Shown here piece by piece: positions 30,858 to 43,619 of a stretch of DNA of 64,000 bases. The notes under the pieces are model-generated. The model saw only the letters and a program-made list of their open reading frames with translations, did no database searches and had not been told where the DNA came from. Where the stretch lies: the NCBI RefSeq assembly GCF_035046485.1, contig NC_085136.1:326458175-326522174 (forward strand). The letters are read 5' to 3'. This stretch comes from Aedes albopictus (taxonomy: Eukaryota > Arthropoda > Insecta > Diptera > Culicidae). The number at the start of each line of letters is the position of its first letter. The stretch's first letter is position 1. A program made the position numbers and the translations under genes.

Positions 30858-32045
30858 GTACTAGTCACTAGTCAGCCGATTTCAAATCTATTTTGCATCA
30901 GATTGATGTGAGATATGTAAATTAAAAAAATACATATTTATTAGGGTGAGTCAACGTTGTGTGTGTTAATGTGTATAATGTTCAACTCCCACTGTTCGGC
31001 AGTGGTATTAAGGGAGAAAGATTACTGCAGATTTATACTGAATATCAAACTAAACACTGAAATCATCTTTAGCGCGGGAGTTGAAAGGTGATAACTATGT
31101 TGGGATCCAGTGACTCGTATCAGAATGCCTGGTAACTCACAACCATTCCGAAGTCACTTTCACTTACAACAAGCCCCGCATGTGTGCATTACCGTTATCA
31201 AATGGATAATTATATTGAAAACACACTTCCTGCTTCAAAGATTATCTTCGAAGCTGGCGCGTATTTACCTAGATTAATTTGTTGTAGTAATGTGGAATCG
31301 AAACAATCTCATCTAAATCCATCCAAGGTAGCGTTTTCATCACCTTGGGAACGTCTTTGCGGCGCAGTCAGGCTTACTCCCAGCCTCGCCTTCATCGCGC
31401 ACGCATTCCGTTATCAATGAAACAAATTTCGCTTCATCATTTACAAAATTATGGTTATGAGGCTCCACTGTTTGATTCTGGCTAACCTAAGCTAAAATAC
31501 CTGATGACAAAACGCGGACTTGACGACAAATTTCGACACTCGATGCGATCTTTGGAATCGTTTGCGAGACCAGAGCTTCGAGCAGCGGCATGAATCACCC
31601 ACAAGATTCTGATGACGTAGCACTACCAGACGTTCCAGCAGGAAGGATTGAAAGAAGGGGCCACGAAGAGAAGAATGCAGTCTGGGATATGGGAAGGGGA
31701 GGTAAAGAAGTGGGGAAATGGGAGCAGATCGGTCTTTTCCACTCGAGATTTAGAGCAATCAAGACGTTCTTTAAAAACAATTCCAGTTACCAGTTGTGTG
31801 ACAAGCCAAGTGACCACAGTAAATATTAGTAGTCGAAACCGTAGAGAAGTGTTGTGTCTTCGCCTGGAAACCCTAAAGAGTCAGGTAATCTAACCTCTGA
31901 GAAACCAAATGGCATTAGTGTATCCCAAAACCTCCCCAAATCCCTTTAGGACCCATTTAGTATCGGCTAGGTCCGTTAAGCGTCGCCATACCTGCCTGCT
32001 GGTACGACGATACCCGGTGGAGCACGTGGAGAGCCATTTATACGG
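30858..32045. other. Intergenic, nothing recognised
   Basis: Mixed composition. 31580-31900 and 33539-33950 read as one sequence split by the TIR element at 32051-33533. An AATAAA (about 33754) and compact C-rich sequence on the right half would fit a retroelement LTR or UTR, but no protein motif supports this. Confidence 0.35.
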
Positions 32046-32050
32046 CCAGG

Positions 32051-33533
32051 GGCCTGTAGCATAATGAAAATTTTACTAATAATATTAGTCTTGTAGCTTG
32101 TAACTTATAATTTTCTGTTGCATAAAAATACTACAAGTACAAGTTACAAGTCCAATACTACAAGTCGGATGGACTAATATTATTAGTAGAATTTACAAGT
32201 GTATGTCGCATAAACAAACTACAAGTATAAAATATTAGCAATGACTTGTACTTTTGATTACAAGTCTCAAAGGTCTTGTAAAATAATTTACAAGTTAGAT
32301 TTAAAGTATTGCAGAAGTCATATTTAGTTTTGAATATATCGATTAACCATTTTGATGAACTCAAAAGATATTATTTATCTAACATGTCAACCTTAATTCC
32401 AGTTTTCGACGATTAAATTTGGCAGTATGTATTCGAAACTCATTGAAGAGAAAATTGCGTTGATGTACACTTTGTATCCAAAATATAATTTCTGCTGAGT
32501 CTCTCAAGTTCTCCAAAGTTTCTACAATACCCATCTTTGATTGGAGGTTCTTGGTAAAGTTATGGTTATTATGGTCACTGCATAAGCACAGGTAAAGTTG
32601 CAGATGCGAAATAAATTTGAATCAATTGCTTGTATTGCGCATCATTAAGCTAATCAAGAGCTACAATATACATACACTAACTCGAATCGAGTTGCGACAT
32701 ATAAAAGTAGGTAAAAGCTCAATGGACTACCAGCTTGGCGCGCGGCCACAGTTGATCAGCAGGAGTAAATCCATTTTATTTTGTATGGCGAAAAGTATCT
32801 AAACTCGAATTTCTCGAAATAACAAGCTTTTACCAAAAAAATATTTGGTAGGCACCAAACCGGTCATCATTGTGCACAACCGCTACCAAATATTTTTTCG
32901 AATAATGTGTTACACTTCGAGAAATACGCCTTTAGATGCTATTCGCCATACAATATTTTTGCGATTTACTTTTAGCGGTTTTTCGCGCATAGAAGCTAGC
33001 GCCACATTGGTCAATGCGGAGAGTAGGAAAACAGCCAAGGCATTTAATTCATTTTTGCATCCCAGATCACTTGGGATTTTAACAAGAAGCGTAATACATG
33101 TTGCTAAATCTTTATATATTGTTTTTCAACCATTACTATTAAATCTTTGGGACATTTTACTAAAAATCTAGGTACTTGCAGTGCCATACTTTGTAAAAAA
33201 ATATTTCGTCAGAGCGGCCGAAAATTATCCAAACAGCATATGCTTTTCTTCATCTGTCGTATAAAGAATGCAAAACTTCGGAATAAAAAAAAATGAAGTT
33301 ACGCGGAAAATGCAGAATATAAACAAACATCAACTGTTATTTCAAATTAATAGTGAACTGTCGGATGAATTTTGACAGGTAAATGAACCAAAACAGCTTG
33401 TATTTTCATGGTCACTAATATTACAAGTGCTAATAATATTAGTGGAAAATTGAGCCTTTATGCAACACAAATTATTAGCACTTGTAACTTGTAACTTGTA
33501 GCTAATATTATTAGCCCGATTATGCTACAGGGC
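32051..33533. mobile_element. 1.48-kb TIR element, GGCCTGTAGCATAAT ends
   Basis: The left end GGCCTGTAGCATAAT and the right end (complement GCCCTGTAGCATAATCG) are inverted. ACTAATAATATTAG and TTACAAGT words recur subterminally in both orientations. CCAGG flanks it on both sides (32046-32050 and 33534-33538) as a 5-bp duplication. No transposase was found. Confidence 0.8.
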
Positions 33534-33538
33534 CCAGG

Positions 33539-34019
33539 TATCCCCAAACCCTGAGCTATTTCCTCCGTGAAAGCTATGCCCAAAACCGAGATAGGAAGCC
33601 CGTTCCGCGAGCACGTTCTGCAAACCCGCACCCGGATCAAGCCTTCCCACCTGCTACGACGAGTGACCTTCCTGCAGCTAGCACTCGTTGAGCAGAGCGA
33701 TCCTCCCCGCCGGGCGGCCCCGCATTACACACCCACATCTACACCCGTAAGCCTAATAAAATTAAAAACGAAAGAGAATTGTGTTTTGGACTTTTGATCA
33801 GCACGAAGAGCCGACCCTGTGACCAAGAGTTTGGGAACCTCTTGTGGCCAGCGGCCAGGCCTGTTAGGCCTCGTCTCCAGCGAGCGTCTTGGGATTATAT
33901 CAGTTGAGCGATAACACATCCTATTCTACATCATGGCCTTGATCTAAAAAAAAAAGACCTCCATGACCCACGTTAACATTTATATTCACATTTACATATT
34001 CATCTGACACGCTAGAGCC
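33539..34019. other. C-rich segment continuing 31.6-32.0 kb
   Basis: This holds the right half of the sequence interrupted by the element above, with an AATAAAATTAAAAACG poly(A)-like site near 33752. The origin is unresolved. Confidence 0.3.
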
Positions 34020-34183
34020 TTCAGTACACGCTTTGCCAAGTGTACATTTTTTCCCCAAGCATAAACCATCGGGCCATCATCGATCGCAACATCAAAACAA
34101 AATATCTGAAATGTCCAGCAGATGTATGGCTGTTGGATTATGCATGCGGAAAAATTTGCACACTTGACAAAGCGTGTACTGAA
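34020..34183. mobile_element. 164-bp MITE, TTCAGTACACGCTTTG ends
   Basis: The terminal 24 bases are inverted with one mismatch: TTCAGTACACGCTTTG-(C/T)CAAGTGT at each end. The size and lack of coding are typical of a MITE. Target duplication is not clear. A CTCTAGTCGATAGATAAATT phrase just outside (34190) recurs at 34724. Confidence 0.75.
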
Positions 34184-36120
34184 AGCTTAACTCTAGTCGA
34201 TAGATAAATTCAGCATGTATGCGCATGAGCATAGATGACCGCACAATTCGTAGTTGCTACTCCGTGATTGACCAGAGCAATCGAAATTGCACAAGGAACC
34301 AATGAATAGGGCTTGGGACTAGCTTACTACACCTCGTCCTTTTTTTACGTCCATGCTTAGCTAAGCGACAAAAAATTTTACCGCCAAGACAAAGAGCAAA
34401 CTCAATATTTTTATATTTTTTAAAACATCTCCGTGATTAGGAGAATTGTACAAAAACATAAAAATGTCTATTTTGATTATAATTTTGGCAGTAGAATTTT
34501 ATTTCGCTAAGCCAATAGTGGACGTAAAATAAGGTTTGGGTGTATTCTCAATGTACACAGGTCGAGGGCTCTCAACTTTAATAAGGTCAATAACGGCGCC
34601 GGCCACGTCCTTACGGTCATCGAGGATGGAAGGGAATGTTGTTATAAAGACCGCGACTCGCTACATCTCCACGTTTGTCTCAGGAAGGATTTTTTTTGTT
34701 AGTAGGGTAAGGTACATTGTCAGTCTCTAGTCGATAGATAAATTAAAGACAAATACTTCAAAACCCCTATTGGAAGAGACACACTTAATCGTATTAAGCA
34801 TACAGGCGTTCCATGAACCAAGCTGGAGAAAGTCTCGTTGCCGAATTGCCGAAGCTGTCGTTCTGGTGCATACAAGTTCATTTAATTAAGTATTACGGAA
34901 GAGTCTACCTTGGCTTGTAAATAAAACTTTCGCTATGAATACCGCCTTAGCATTGAAGCGTCCAAGTTCAAGGGAATCCAGTGCTAAACAATGACATCGA
35001 CTTTCGTACAAAATAGGATTCAAAGGATAATTCCAGGGAAGATTCCGAAGTGCGTATCTTACTAACTATTTGTTTAATCGACTCAATTCGAGTGACCCAA
35101 AAAATCAGTACCGAAGTACCGACTCCAAAATAGATCTTACTAGCGAACAATACAATGCTCGCAAGCAAAATCCGTGATCCATCCTGGGAAATATAGTTCT
35201 GGCAGCTAGCAAAAAATGAATCATTTAGTGATCAAAGACCGATTTGTCTACTATTCTAAAAACCTCAAAAATTATGTAAACATTCCAAGCAATAGGAAGT
35301 TGCAGCATAGCAAAGATGCGTTAGAGAGCACAGTCAGAGGGTGGATGAAAACTTCAGCACATTTTACAAATAGTCTTGACCAGTGTATGCAGAATATGGC
35401 ACCGCAAGCGAAAAATAGGCAACAAAGAAGGCACGGCAACAACGCTTTGTTTTTTCGTTAGCAGATAATGACAAAGATCGCTCCCGAGTTTATTCACAAC
35501 AAAAATAGTAGGAATATTTGTCTCGTTCCAATCACATCGTGATTTTCGCATTGTTTTACAACTAGAACTCGACTTTGAGGTTTGCAAAAGTCTTAATGCG
35601 TCCAAATGTTTATGAATTCGATTATGTGGGTCGAAAATTTCAGCAGAAAAACCGGAATATCGGCACACGCACGGCAAGCGATCTTTGTTTTATTGCTCTC
35701 ATCGCCTGACATGCGTTTTTTGCGGATTGCCTTTGTTACCAACATGCACCGCTTAGGACAAAGCGTTTGTTTTTCGGCGTGATCCGTTTTTCATACCCTG
35801 GTCTTGACGGAAAGCCATTAGGACCCGCTGAGTGTAGTTACAATTCTCCAATGGTAGATTCAACGTGACGGAATGTTATGCTAGAAGTGTTAAAATCGAT
35901 CACGTCCATTGGTGTGTCTTACCTGGTAGCATAGCATAGCATGAATACTTGCACAACTGTTCACTAAGGAGGTGCGGCTCAAACAGCGTCTGTTCTGGCA
36001 TCCAGCGGCTGAGTATGAAATGTTATATCACATCAGCTATATTTAAGCAGGCAGCCCCATGTTTCTGCTGAAAACCTTCAAACACCAAGAAAAGCAATAG
36101 TAGAGCAAACAGCAACAGAC
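34184..36120. other. Intergenic, nothing recognised
   Basis: AT-rich to balanced sequence without transposon ends or protein-like frames. The last 250 bases may already be the 5'UTR of the RTE-like LINE. Confidence 0.4.
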
Positions 36121-36164
36121 CCGACAACGATTTAAGGACAACGATTAGATTAGGTTAGACAACG

Positions 36165-36593
36165 GATCTTGGAACGTGAGAACTTTGAATGCATCCACAC
36201 GTGTTGGGCTCCTGGCTCGTGAACTGCAGAATGTCGGCTTTATTCAAGTACCACATCTACTACAGCGGCGGCGATAAGGCATAACGTGGAATTGGTTTCA
36301 TAGTGATCGGGAAGCGAAAGAAGCGAGTTATTCGGTGGAAGCCGATAAGCGACCGAATCTGTGTGCTGAGGATGAGGGGCAAATGCTTCAACTACAGCCT
36401 GATCAGCATCTATGTGCCGACGAACGATAAACCCGATGACATGAAAGATGAGTTCTATGAGAGCCTGGATAAGGCCTACGAAGAGTGCCCAAACCAAGCT
36501 GTCAAAACAGTCATCGGAGATGCAAATACGCAGATCGGCAGAGAAAGTTTCTTTCGACCTGCCATTGAAACGGAAAGCCTTCATCTGCGCTAG
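36165..36593 (+). pseudogene. RTE-like endonuclease domain
   Basis: The segment starts with SWNVRTLNAS (usual GTWNVRTL). It continues through a frame break to GIGFIVIGKRKKRVIRWKPISDRICVLRMRGKCFNYSLISIYVPT and ends near VIGDANTQIGRE, the usual GDFNAKVG/GRE. In-frame breaks near 36250 and 36590 show decay. Confidence 0.8.
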
Positions 36594-37678
36594 AGGTATG
36601 GCAATCAGCAGTACCTTCTTCGTACGTAAGAATATCCAAAACACACCTGGTGACGCCCGAATGATGACACCTGCTCCCAGAGAGACCACGTGCTGGACGA
36701 CGGGCGACATTTTTCGGATGTTATAAATGTGAGGTCCTACAGAGGTCCGAACATTGACTCGAATTATTATCTTGTAGCCGCAAAAATCCGGGTGCGATTA
36801 TCCAGTGTCACGAGTTCAACAAACAACATAATGATTCGTTTCAATATCCAATGCTTGTCAGCCGAAGAGGTTGCTGCACAGTACCATCAGAATATGGACG
36901 AGAGGATAGCAGAGATCAACGGATCTGGAGATGTCAGCAGTTTATGGGGTTTATGCATGTAGCAGTGACAACATCAGCGCAACAGGTGATAGGTACCGTT
37001 CAACGACACCAACGTAATGGTTGGTTCGACGAAGAGTGCCAACGGTCACGAACGAAAAGAATGCCGCCATAAGTCGAATGTTAGTGGCCAGTACCCGGCT
37101 CCACAGGGAGCGGTGCACGGTGGCAAGAGCAGCAGAGAAACGAATCCACCACAGTTAAAAAAGGCAGCATGAAAAGAGTGTTATTGCTGAATGCTGAAGT
37201 GTAGAAAAGTATGGACAGGAACGATATGTGGAGGTTTTATGCAACTGTAAATGGTGCGCGACACAAGACCCACCATGTGCAATGGCCGGAAAAGAAATTT
37301 TCTGACAGACAAAACAATGGTGGCGGCCAGGTGGAAGAAGCGAGCAGCTACATCAATTAATCCACATGAATATTGTACAGATTTGGAGGATAAAAAATTG
37401 ACTACCAGCTAATTGGAAGCAGGGTTGTTAATAGTCATCGTAGCTGAAGCACAATCACTGACGACAACGGGTGATAAAAACTTTGCATCACTGAGCCAGC
37501 AGCTTTTGAATATTTTTCTTCATACACCGCCAGTCAGTTTGCTGGTCACGACGAAAAAGTTTTGCCGTTTCTCTTTATTGGCATTTTCGTTGAGTGGCTT
37601 GCACCGGACAGGACATGCGAGCAAAAAATCAGCCTCACGGGAATGGCTGATCAGAAAAAAATGAAACACGTCTTTATA

Positions 37679-38074
37679 CACTCAGCGAAGTAAACTACCG
37701 AAATTCATTAAAATACCTTATGAAATTTAGCCATAACTGTAAAGTATGGATGCCATAAGAATACCTTATGAAAATTGAACATGCTTATTATGACCTAATT
37801 ACATAAGATAAACTTATGAAAAGAGCAGAAAGATCACAAAATTATGCAGACTGGAATCGATCCATGAACGTCGAGATCGCTGAGCTCGTGCCTAACCCAC
37901 GCGGCTATCGACGCTTGAGAATATCATGTTGCTAATTGTGTATAAAAGCCAAACTGTTAGTCGATTCTGCGTCATAGACCGACCTTATGAAAAGCGTTCT
38001 AGCCGTTATGAATTGTTTAAAGGCCATTTCATAAGTTAGACCTTATGATAATCTTAGGTTTATTTGCCTGAGTG
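37679..38074. mobile_element. TA-flanked MITE, CACTCAG ends, in RTE relic
   Basis: It starts CACTCAGCGAAGTAAAC and ends with a complement of CACTCAGGCAAATAAACC. TA lies on both sides (37677-37678 and 38075-38076). ACCTTATGA/TCATAAGGT words recur inside in both orientations. The length is 396 bp, with no coding. Confidence 0.75.
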
Positions 38075-38429
38075 TATGGAATCGAACCAAAAACCTTCGG
38101 ATTGGCAGCACAACTACCATCAGAGCTAATTCAACAGCTGCGAAAGACCGAGACTAGATCGTCAATAAAAACTTGACTGGTTCGCCTTTCGTCTGGAATC
38201 GGATGCCATGTGACTAAACCGTGTTCGGTTTTCGTCGTTGTAAAAGGAGACAAAAGAAAATGACGAAAACTGAAGCTCACTGTTTTATTGTCGGTTCATC
38301 CTCGTCGTGGTTTCTTTGTCGGTCGCTGATGATGATGCAAGTGACGGAGTTTTATTTGCTGACGAACTTTTATTAATTTTTCGTCGTTGGTCGGTAACGA
38401 AACAGATGGTTACCAACCCTGGTTGAAAG

Positions 38430-39230
38430 TTCTTATATGCTCAATCTACAAGAAAGAGCACAGACTAGAGTGTGTGCCAATTACAGAGGGATTAACCTTT
38501 TAAGTTCGGCGTATAAGATACTTTCGCGTGATTTATTCAACATACTAAGACCTCTTTAAAAGTCCTTCGTCGGCGAAGGCTGGTTTTCATGATGGCCGAT
38601 CATCGACAGATCAAATGTTTAATCTGTGGATGATCCTTGATAAACTTCGGAAATATAACTTGCAGGCTCATTATCTGTTTATTGATTTTAAAGCAGCGTA
38701 CGACTCGGTGAAAAGAAATTAGCTTTGACAGATAATATCAGAACATGTTTTTTTGGAGAAATTAATTAGGCTGATACGTGCAAGCTGGATGGATCAAAAT
38801 CAAGTATTCGGATCGCAGACAAAGTGTCTACCTCGTTTGTAACCTTGGATAACTCTGCTTCAAGGTTAATGTTCTTTCAAATTTGCTGTTCAACATCGCA
38901 CTCGAAGGAGCGATTAGGAGGTCTGGCGTGCAGAGGAATGGCACTACCATCACACGGTCGCACATGCTCCTCGGTTTTCCACGCAATATTGATCTCATCG
39001 GCATCGTAGGACAGTGAAGGAAGCCTATGCTCTTCTGAAGAAAGAGATTGAGAGGATAGGCTTGAAGAATAACTCTATCAAGACGAAGTGCATGATAGTG
39101 GGTAGAGACAGAGATAGGCCTAGTGATGTAAGTGCAGAGGTAGTGATTGATAGGGATGTGTTTGAAGTTGTTGAAGAGTTTGTTTATCTTGGAACACTTA
39201 TGACATGTCAGTCACGATGCGTGGGCGTTG
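38430..39230 (+). pseudogene. RTE-like reverse transcriptase remnants
   Basis: Readable pieces are CANYRGINLLSSAYKILS (usual CxNYRGIxLLxxxYKI), RSSTDQMFNLW, and HYLFIDFKAAYDSVKR with the catalytic Asp. Downstream come KEAYALLKKEIERIGLKNNSIKTKCMIV and EFVYLGTLMT (usual FxYLGxxIT). Frameshifts separate them, and the FADDxxL box is not readable near 38990. Confidence 0.8.
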
Positions 39231-39606
39231 AAGGAGGTAGGCCGAAAAGCTTTTGGAGTTTTTGAGCGCAAAGTGCCGCGGACAATTCTCGGTGGGAAAC
39301 AAGAAAATGGAGTGTGGCGCAGACGCATGAATCACGAGTTGTACCAAGTGTACAAAGATGCGAGTACTGTGAAACGTAACGTATAAAATACGACACAATT
39401 CAATAGGCTGGACATGTAGTGCGAATGTCGCAAGACAGAGATCGGCGACTTAGTGGGCGGCAGCGAACATGCTGACTGCACGCGGTTGAAGAATTCCTCG
39501 GAACCTTGCGCAAACAGGGAAACTAAAGGGACATCACCTACGAAGATGGTGCTCAACGCTCGGCATTACAGTAAAGTTTCTTTGTAGCCAACAATGTGCA
39601 AGGTGA

Positions 39607-39633
39607 GGTGATGATGATGATGATGATGATGAT
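39607..39633 (+). repeat. (GAT)n tail of the RTE-like LINE
   Basis: GATGATGATG repeats for 27 bases directly after the LINE remnant. This is the expected 3' microsatellite tail. Confidence 0.8.
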
Positions 39634-39993
39634 GGTCCCGCCACATACCCCTACAAAGGTTTGAGCTAGACGATATATCTTTAAGATAATTATTAATTAT
39701 AAACAATGTAATCAGATTTGCAAACTTAATACGGTCTGATTATTTTCACAGATATAAACAACTTTATAATTAGCCACACTATACAGCAAAAACATAAATT
39801 TTAAAATACTGATGCTCTCAACTACAGATGTTTGCAAGCATTACTAGTAATCATGAAAAATCAGAAAATCAAAAATATTGCGAGGATTGATAACGTTCCT
39901 CGCAGGTAAGGATGGAAACAAGATCTTTTGCAACCGGAAAAGCTTCCAGAAGTTAAGTTTCACTTTCCGCGTTTTCACCTTAGACAATTCACC

Positions 39994-40400
39994 CACAGAC
40001 AAACACACTTGCCAAAATTCCATCGACCACGCTCTTAACGGTCATTTTAAATCATTTTATTTTCGTTTGACGTTTTACACTAGCGCCTTCTGTTGACGAT
40101 ATTGCACAACGCACACACCAAAAATCGATTGAGGGTTTCAGCAAAAATTTAGCTGAAATTCAGCCAAATTTGCTGATTAGTTCAGTAAACTCTGCTGATC
40201 ACCAGTAACGTTTTGCTGAAATTCAGCAAACTTTGCTGAAATTCCAGCAAAAAAAAATTGCTGGACCCTTCAGCTCGGCAAAATTCAGCAAAATATCGTT
40301 GAAAGCGTTTGGTGTGTCGTGTTTCGTGAAACATTTCCGCCAGGTGTGGGCGAAAGATTTTCACGAAAATAGTTTTAGGTGTTACGTCTATTTGCCTATG
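39994..40400. mobile_element. Second CACAGACAAAC MITE, itself interrupted
   Basis: The ends CACAGACAAAC... and ...GTTACGTCTATTTGCCTATGG match those of the element at 6130. TTCACC flanks both sides (39988-39993 and 40401-40406), an exact 6-bp duplication. Another small element at about 40108-40318 sits inside it. Confidence 0.8.
40108..40318. mobile_element. Nested MITE rich in GCTGAAATTCAGC
   Basis: The tips are inverted ACACACCAAA/TTTGGTGTGT. The interior consists of repeated palindromic GCTGAAATTCAGC and TTTGCTGA words. It lies inside the MITE at 39994-40400, so it came later. Confidence 0.65.
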
Positions 40401-40406
40401 GTTCAC

Positions 40407-42390
40407 CGCTCTACCAAAGTCCAGAAGATCCCTGGAGATGCATCCTTGCACAATAGAATCGAGTGAGATCTGGCTAGCCGTAAGCATAAGTCTCCGTGGA
40501 TTCACATGTCGGTGTGTTTGGATTAATCGCTAGAATCGCAAATCCTAGGACGATTATTGGAGGGAAGAAAACCCAGAAGTTATCTCGTAAGAAAATTCCT
40601 GGATGAATAATGGAAGAATCCCGAAAAGAAACCTGAGAGCATTCCTGATATTATTCTTTTGACATAAAAAAAATCTCTGGAGGAAATCCCAGTAGTGACG
40701 CCATTTTTATATCTTTTCACATAACGGAGATAGCATTAAAACAGTTTGTTTAGGTGAAAATCTTTGCGAAAAACACAAAAAACACCGACATTCCTCGTAG
40801 TGAAAATGATGGTTTCTTATATATGTATTTTTGAAAGCTCGGTTTTCAAAACCACAATCTCATATTGTTGACCAAACTTTGAATTTCTTACCAAACATCG
40901 ATTATTTCTTGGTGTTAATTAATCAGCAACCTTTCGACGTTGTAATAATGTATAGAACTGAATATTTTAAAGCTAACTTAAGTCTGCTAGGTCAGGACGT
41001 TTGCGCAAAACTTTTCGAGAACTTCTTGTTCCTTTGAATCTATTTCAAACACAATGTCAAAATATCACCCGAAGTAAACTTTTTTCCATTCCTTAGCTTT
41101 AATTTGCACCATATGTTGGCACGATTCGTTGAAAATTGTAAAATTTCTATCCATAATACGGTGGCTAGATTTTGCTGTGCGCATACCTTACCTTACCAGT
41201 CGAAACAGAAGTTTTAATGGAAATATCCTTGGACATAGAATATCATAGTGCCTGCCACTCGATGCCTTGGGTTGAAAATCTCGTTAAGAAAGATAAAAAT
41301 CTAATGAAGACTGTCCGGTTAAGAAGGACACCTTAAAATTGTTGTTTGTTTGTTTTTTTTTAACGACCCTTTAATCAGTGATGATAATTCGGTTCTGACC
41401 TGAAAATTGAGTTATTCGAATTGTAGGAGCAACCATTGTGATTAGAAATTCTATCGTCCAGACTTTTCCGCTAGGACTCAACATACGATTGTACGTTTTG
41501 CTCTACTAACACAACCCCAATCCACAGGTTCTCATCGTAGTACAACTAGAATACCAAGTATTCCGCTTCTACACAGACAAAGCTCACCCCATCTCATCCT
41601 CCCACAGTTTTCCGTACCACACTGCGAGAGGGGACGCGAGGAAAATCCGACTCTCGACTCTCGAAGCTCTCTCCCAGATTTTTCCCGCACACATGTTGCT
41701 CGTTTGTGCACTTGCTGTCACCAACAAGTATCCCATAAACGTGCCGCGAGCCAGGTAGCCTAAACGTGATCCGGGCGCGGAGGACAACAACACCGAACTT
41801 TACTACTCTACATACCTTCTATGGATGTGCGTTCGCGCCATCCGACCCGGTGGTGGTGTGCGTGAACGGGAAGTGGGAAGTGGGTGGCTCTCCTGTTACG
41901 AACGGAAATACATACTTTCAACGGGGGCTGTCAAGTGCGGATCCCTCGGTAGGTATGAAATATTCAACTGGTTATCGGTTCGGCTCGCTCTTCTCGCTCA
42001 AATTGCGTCGTCGTCATCGTCTACGTACGTACGGCTGGTTGTTGCTTCCCGGATATATGTGTACGTGCACGGGGGAACCCGAAGTTTGTGGGGGACTTGG
42101 AAGCTTTTGCGACGATTGATAGCATCAGATGTAACACAACAAATTTGAAAGTATACCTCATTGTACCTCAATTATTTGTTTTAGTTTTATGGTTATAAAT
42201 CGACTTCTTGATAGCCATAGTTCAGTTTTGCATCAGTATCGAGCGTATAGGTAGGTATGTAGTGGAGCTCCACCTGTCTAGTTTGTCCGAGCATTTAGGG
42301 TTCCCAAGTTTTATCCACCGTGTGCAGTAAGCGCATACGCAATCATCCATGAAGTCATCGGTCTCTGCATATTCTCTGGATATTATTATG
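40407..42390. other. Intergenic, with one SINE-tail fragment
   Basis: 40590-40700 holds reverse words of the GGAATTYC family. 41262-41310 matches the SINE 3' signature (GCCTTGGGTTGAAAATCTCG, AAGAAAGATAAAAATC). 41580-42120 is GC-richer, unique sequence without recognisable protein. Confidence 0.4.
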
Positions 42391-42698
42391 TTATGTATCG
42401 CTCCAGAAGATTTGAAATGAGCAAAGCTACTTAGTGCACACTTAATCAATTTCATAGTTACGATACCTTGAGCCAAAGCTAGAGAATCATAACTATGTAC
42501 AAGAAAAGACATCAGGTTCATCCGAAGATGTAATATCCACACATCCGGGGAAGTGTGTATGTACTGAATAAACATTCCAAAACTTCCTCATCAGAGGAAG
42601 TGAAGTCGCCGTTTGGCAAACGAAGTTCATTCACTGAAATTCTAATATTTTGCAAGGATTTAGTTAAACCGACTGAATTCACTCGAACCGGAAACATA

Positions 42699-43619
42699 CA
42701 GGGGATGGCCAAAATGTTTGGGATAGGCAGCTTCTTTTCTCCCACAAAAAATTCAACATGCTGTAACTTTTCATAGAGTGCATCAAAAAATCTCAAATTT
42801 TGACTGTTTGTCAACCTATTGTATGTGCATCATTGGAACAAATTTGGGCTCGATTGATTAATTTTTAGCGAAGTTAGAACCGTTCGAGTAAAACACTATT
42901 TTTTAGATAACTATTTTTTGAACTGTCATATCTCGGAAACCAGTGAACCGAATTGAATGATTTTTTTTAACGTTTATCAACAATATATTGATACTTAATA
43001 CGACATTATAAAATGTAATATTTTTTCACGGCGAATTAAGTTATACCGGGTTGAAATTTTTACCAATATAGAGGAAAATAATCAAATTTACAATACCACA
43101 CAAACATTAATTAATGTGTTCTTCCTTCAATCTAAATAGGCTATCATATATCTGATTAGAGATAATTTGATAATAGAAGTGGAAAATCTTTGGATATCAA
43201 CACTAAAATTTATTGACATTGTTGTAAAAAAAGTACATTTTTTCGAGAAAAATCCAAAAAGTGTCAATCCATGATAACTTTTTTCAACGTTTTAAAAGGA
43301 AGTATGTTTTAATAGTTTGTGAAGCCTTTACATATTGTTAGTGTACGTTCAAAATATCATTCAATTCGGCTCACTGGTTTCCGAGATATGACAGTTCAAA
43401 AATGAGTTGTTCTAAAAATAGTGTTTTACCCGAACGATTCTAACTTTGCAAAATATTAATCAATCGAGCCCAAATTTGTACCAATGATGCACATATAATA
43501 GGTTGACAAACAGTCAAAATTTGAGATTTTTCGATGCGCTCTATGAAAAGTTATAGCATGTTGAACTTTTTTGTGAGAGAAAAAAAGTTGCCTGTCCCAA
43601 ACATTATGGCCATCCCCTG
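42699..43619. mobile_element. TA-flanked foldback element, CAGGGGATGGCC ends
   Basis: The arms of about 200-420 bp are reverse complements: CAGGGGATGGCCAAAATGTTTG at the left (42699), and the complement of CAGGGGATGGCCATAATG at the right. Paired TGACAGTTCAAAA and TCTCGGAAACCAGTGA segments lie nearer the centre. TA flanks both ends (42697-42698 and 43620-43621). The matching empty site in the other LINE copy (59286-59305) confirms a two-base duplication. This fits a Tc1/mariner-type non-autonomous element. Confidence 0.9.

Larger units (their letters stand above)
36121..39635 (+). mobile_element. RTE-like non-LTR retrotransposon, degenerate
   Basis: The plus strand carries an apurinic-type endonuclease segment (from about 36165), then a reverse transcriptase with many stops and frameshifts (about 38430-39230). 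It ends in a (GAT)n tail at 39607-39633, the microsatellite tail typical of RTE-type LINEs. A TA-flanked MITE (37679-38074) and probably other insertions split it. It is inactive. Confidence 0.8.

Noticed and set aside
31590..31893. Possible retrotransposon C-terminal frame
   Set aside because: No conserved motif could be matched, and overlapping frames on both strands are equally long.
41766..42148. 107-117 codon plus-strand frames
   Set aside because: Two overlapping frames of similar length in GC-richer DNA, with no domain, no splice support and no signal peptide. Coding is possible but unsupported.
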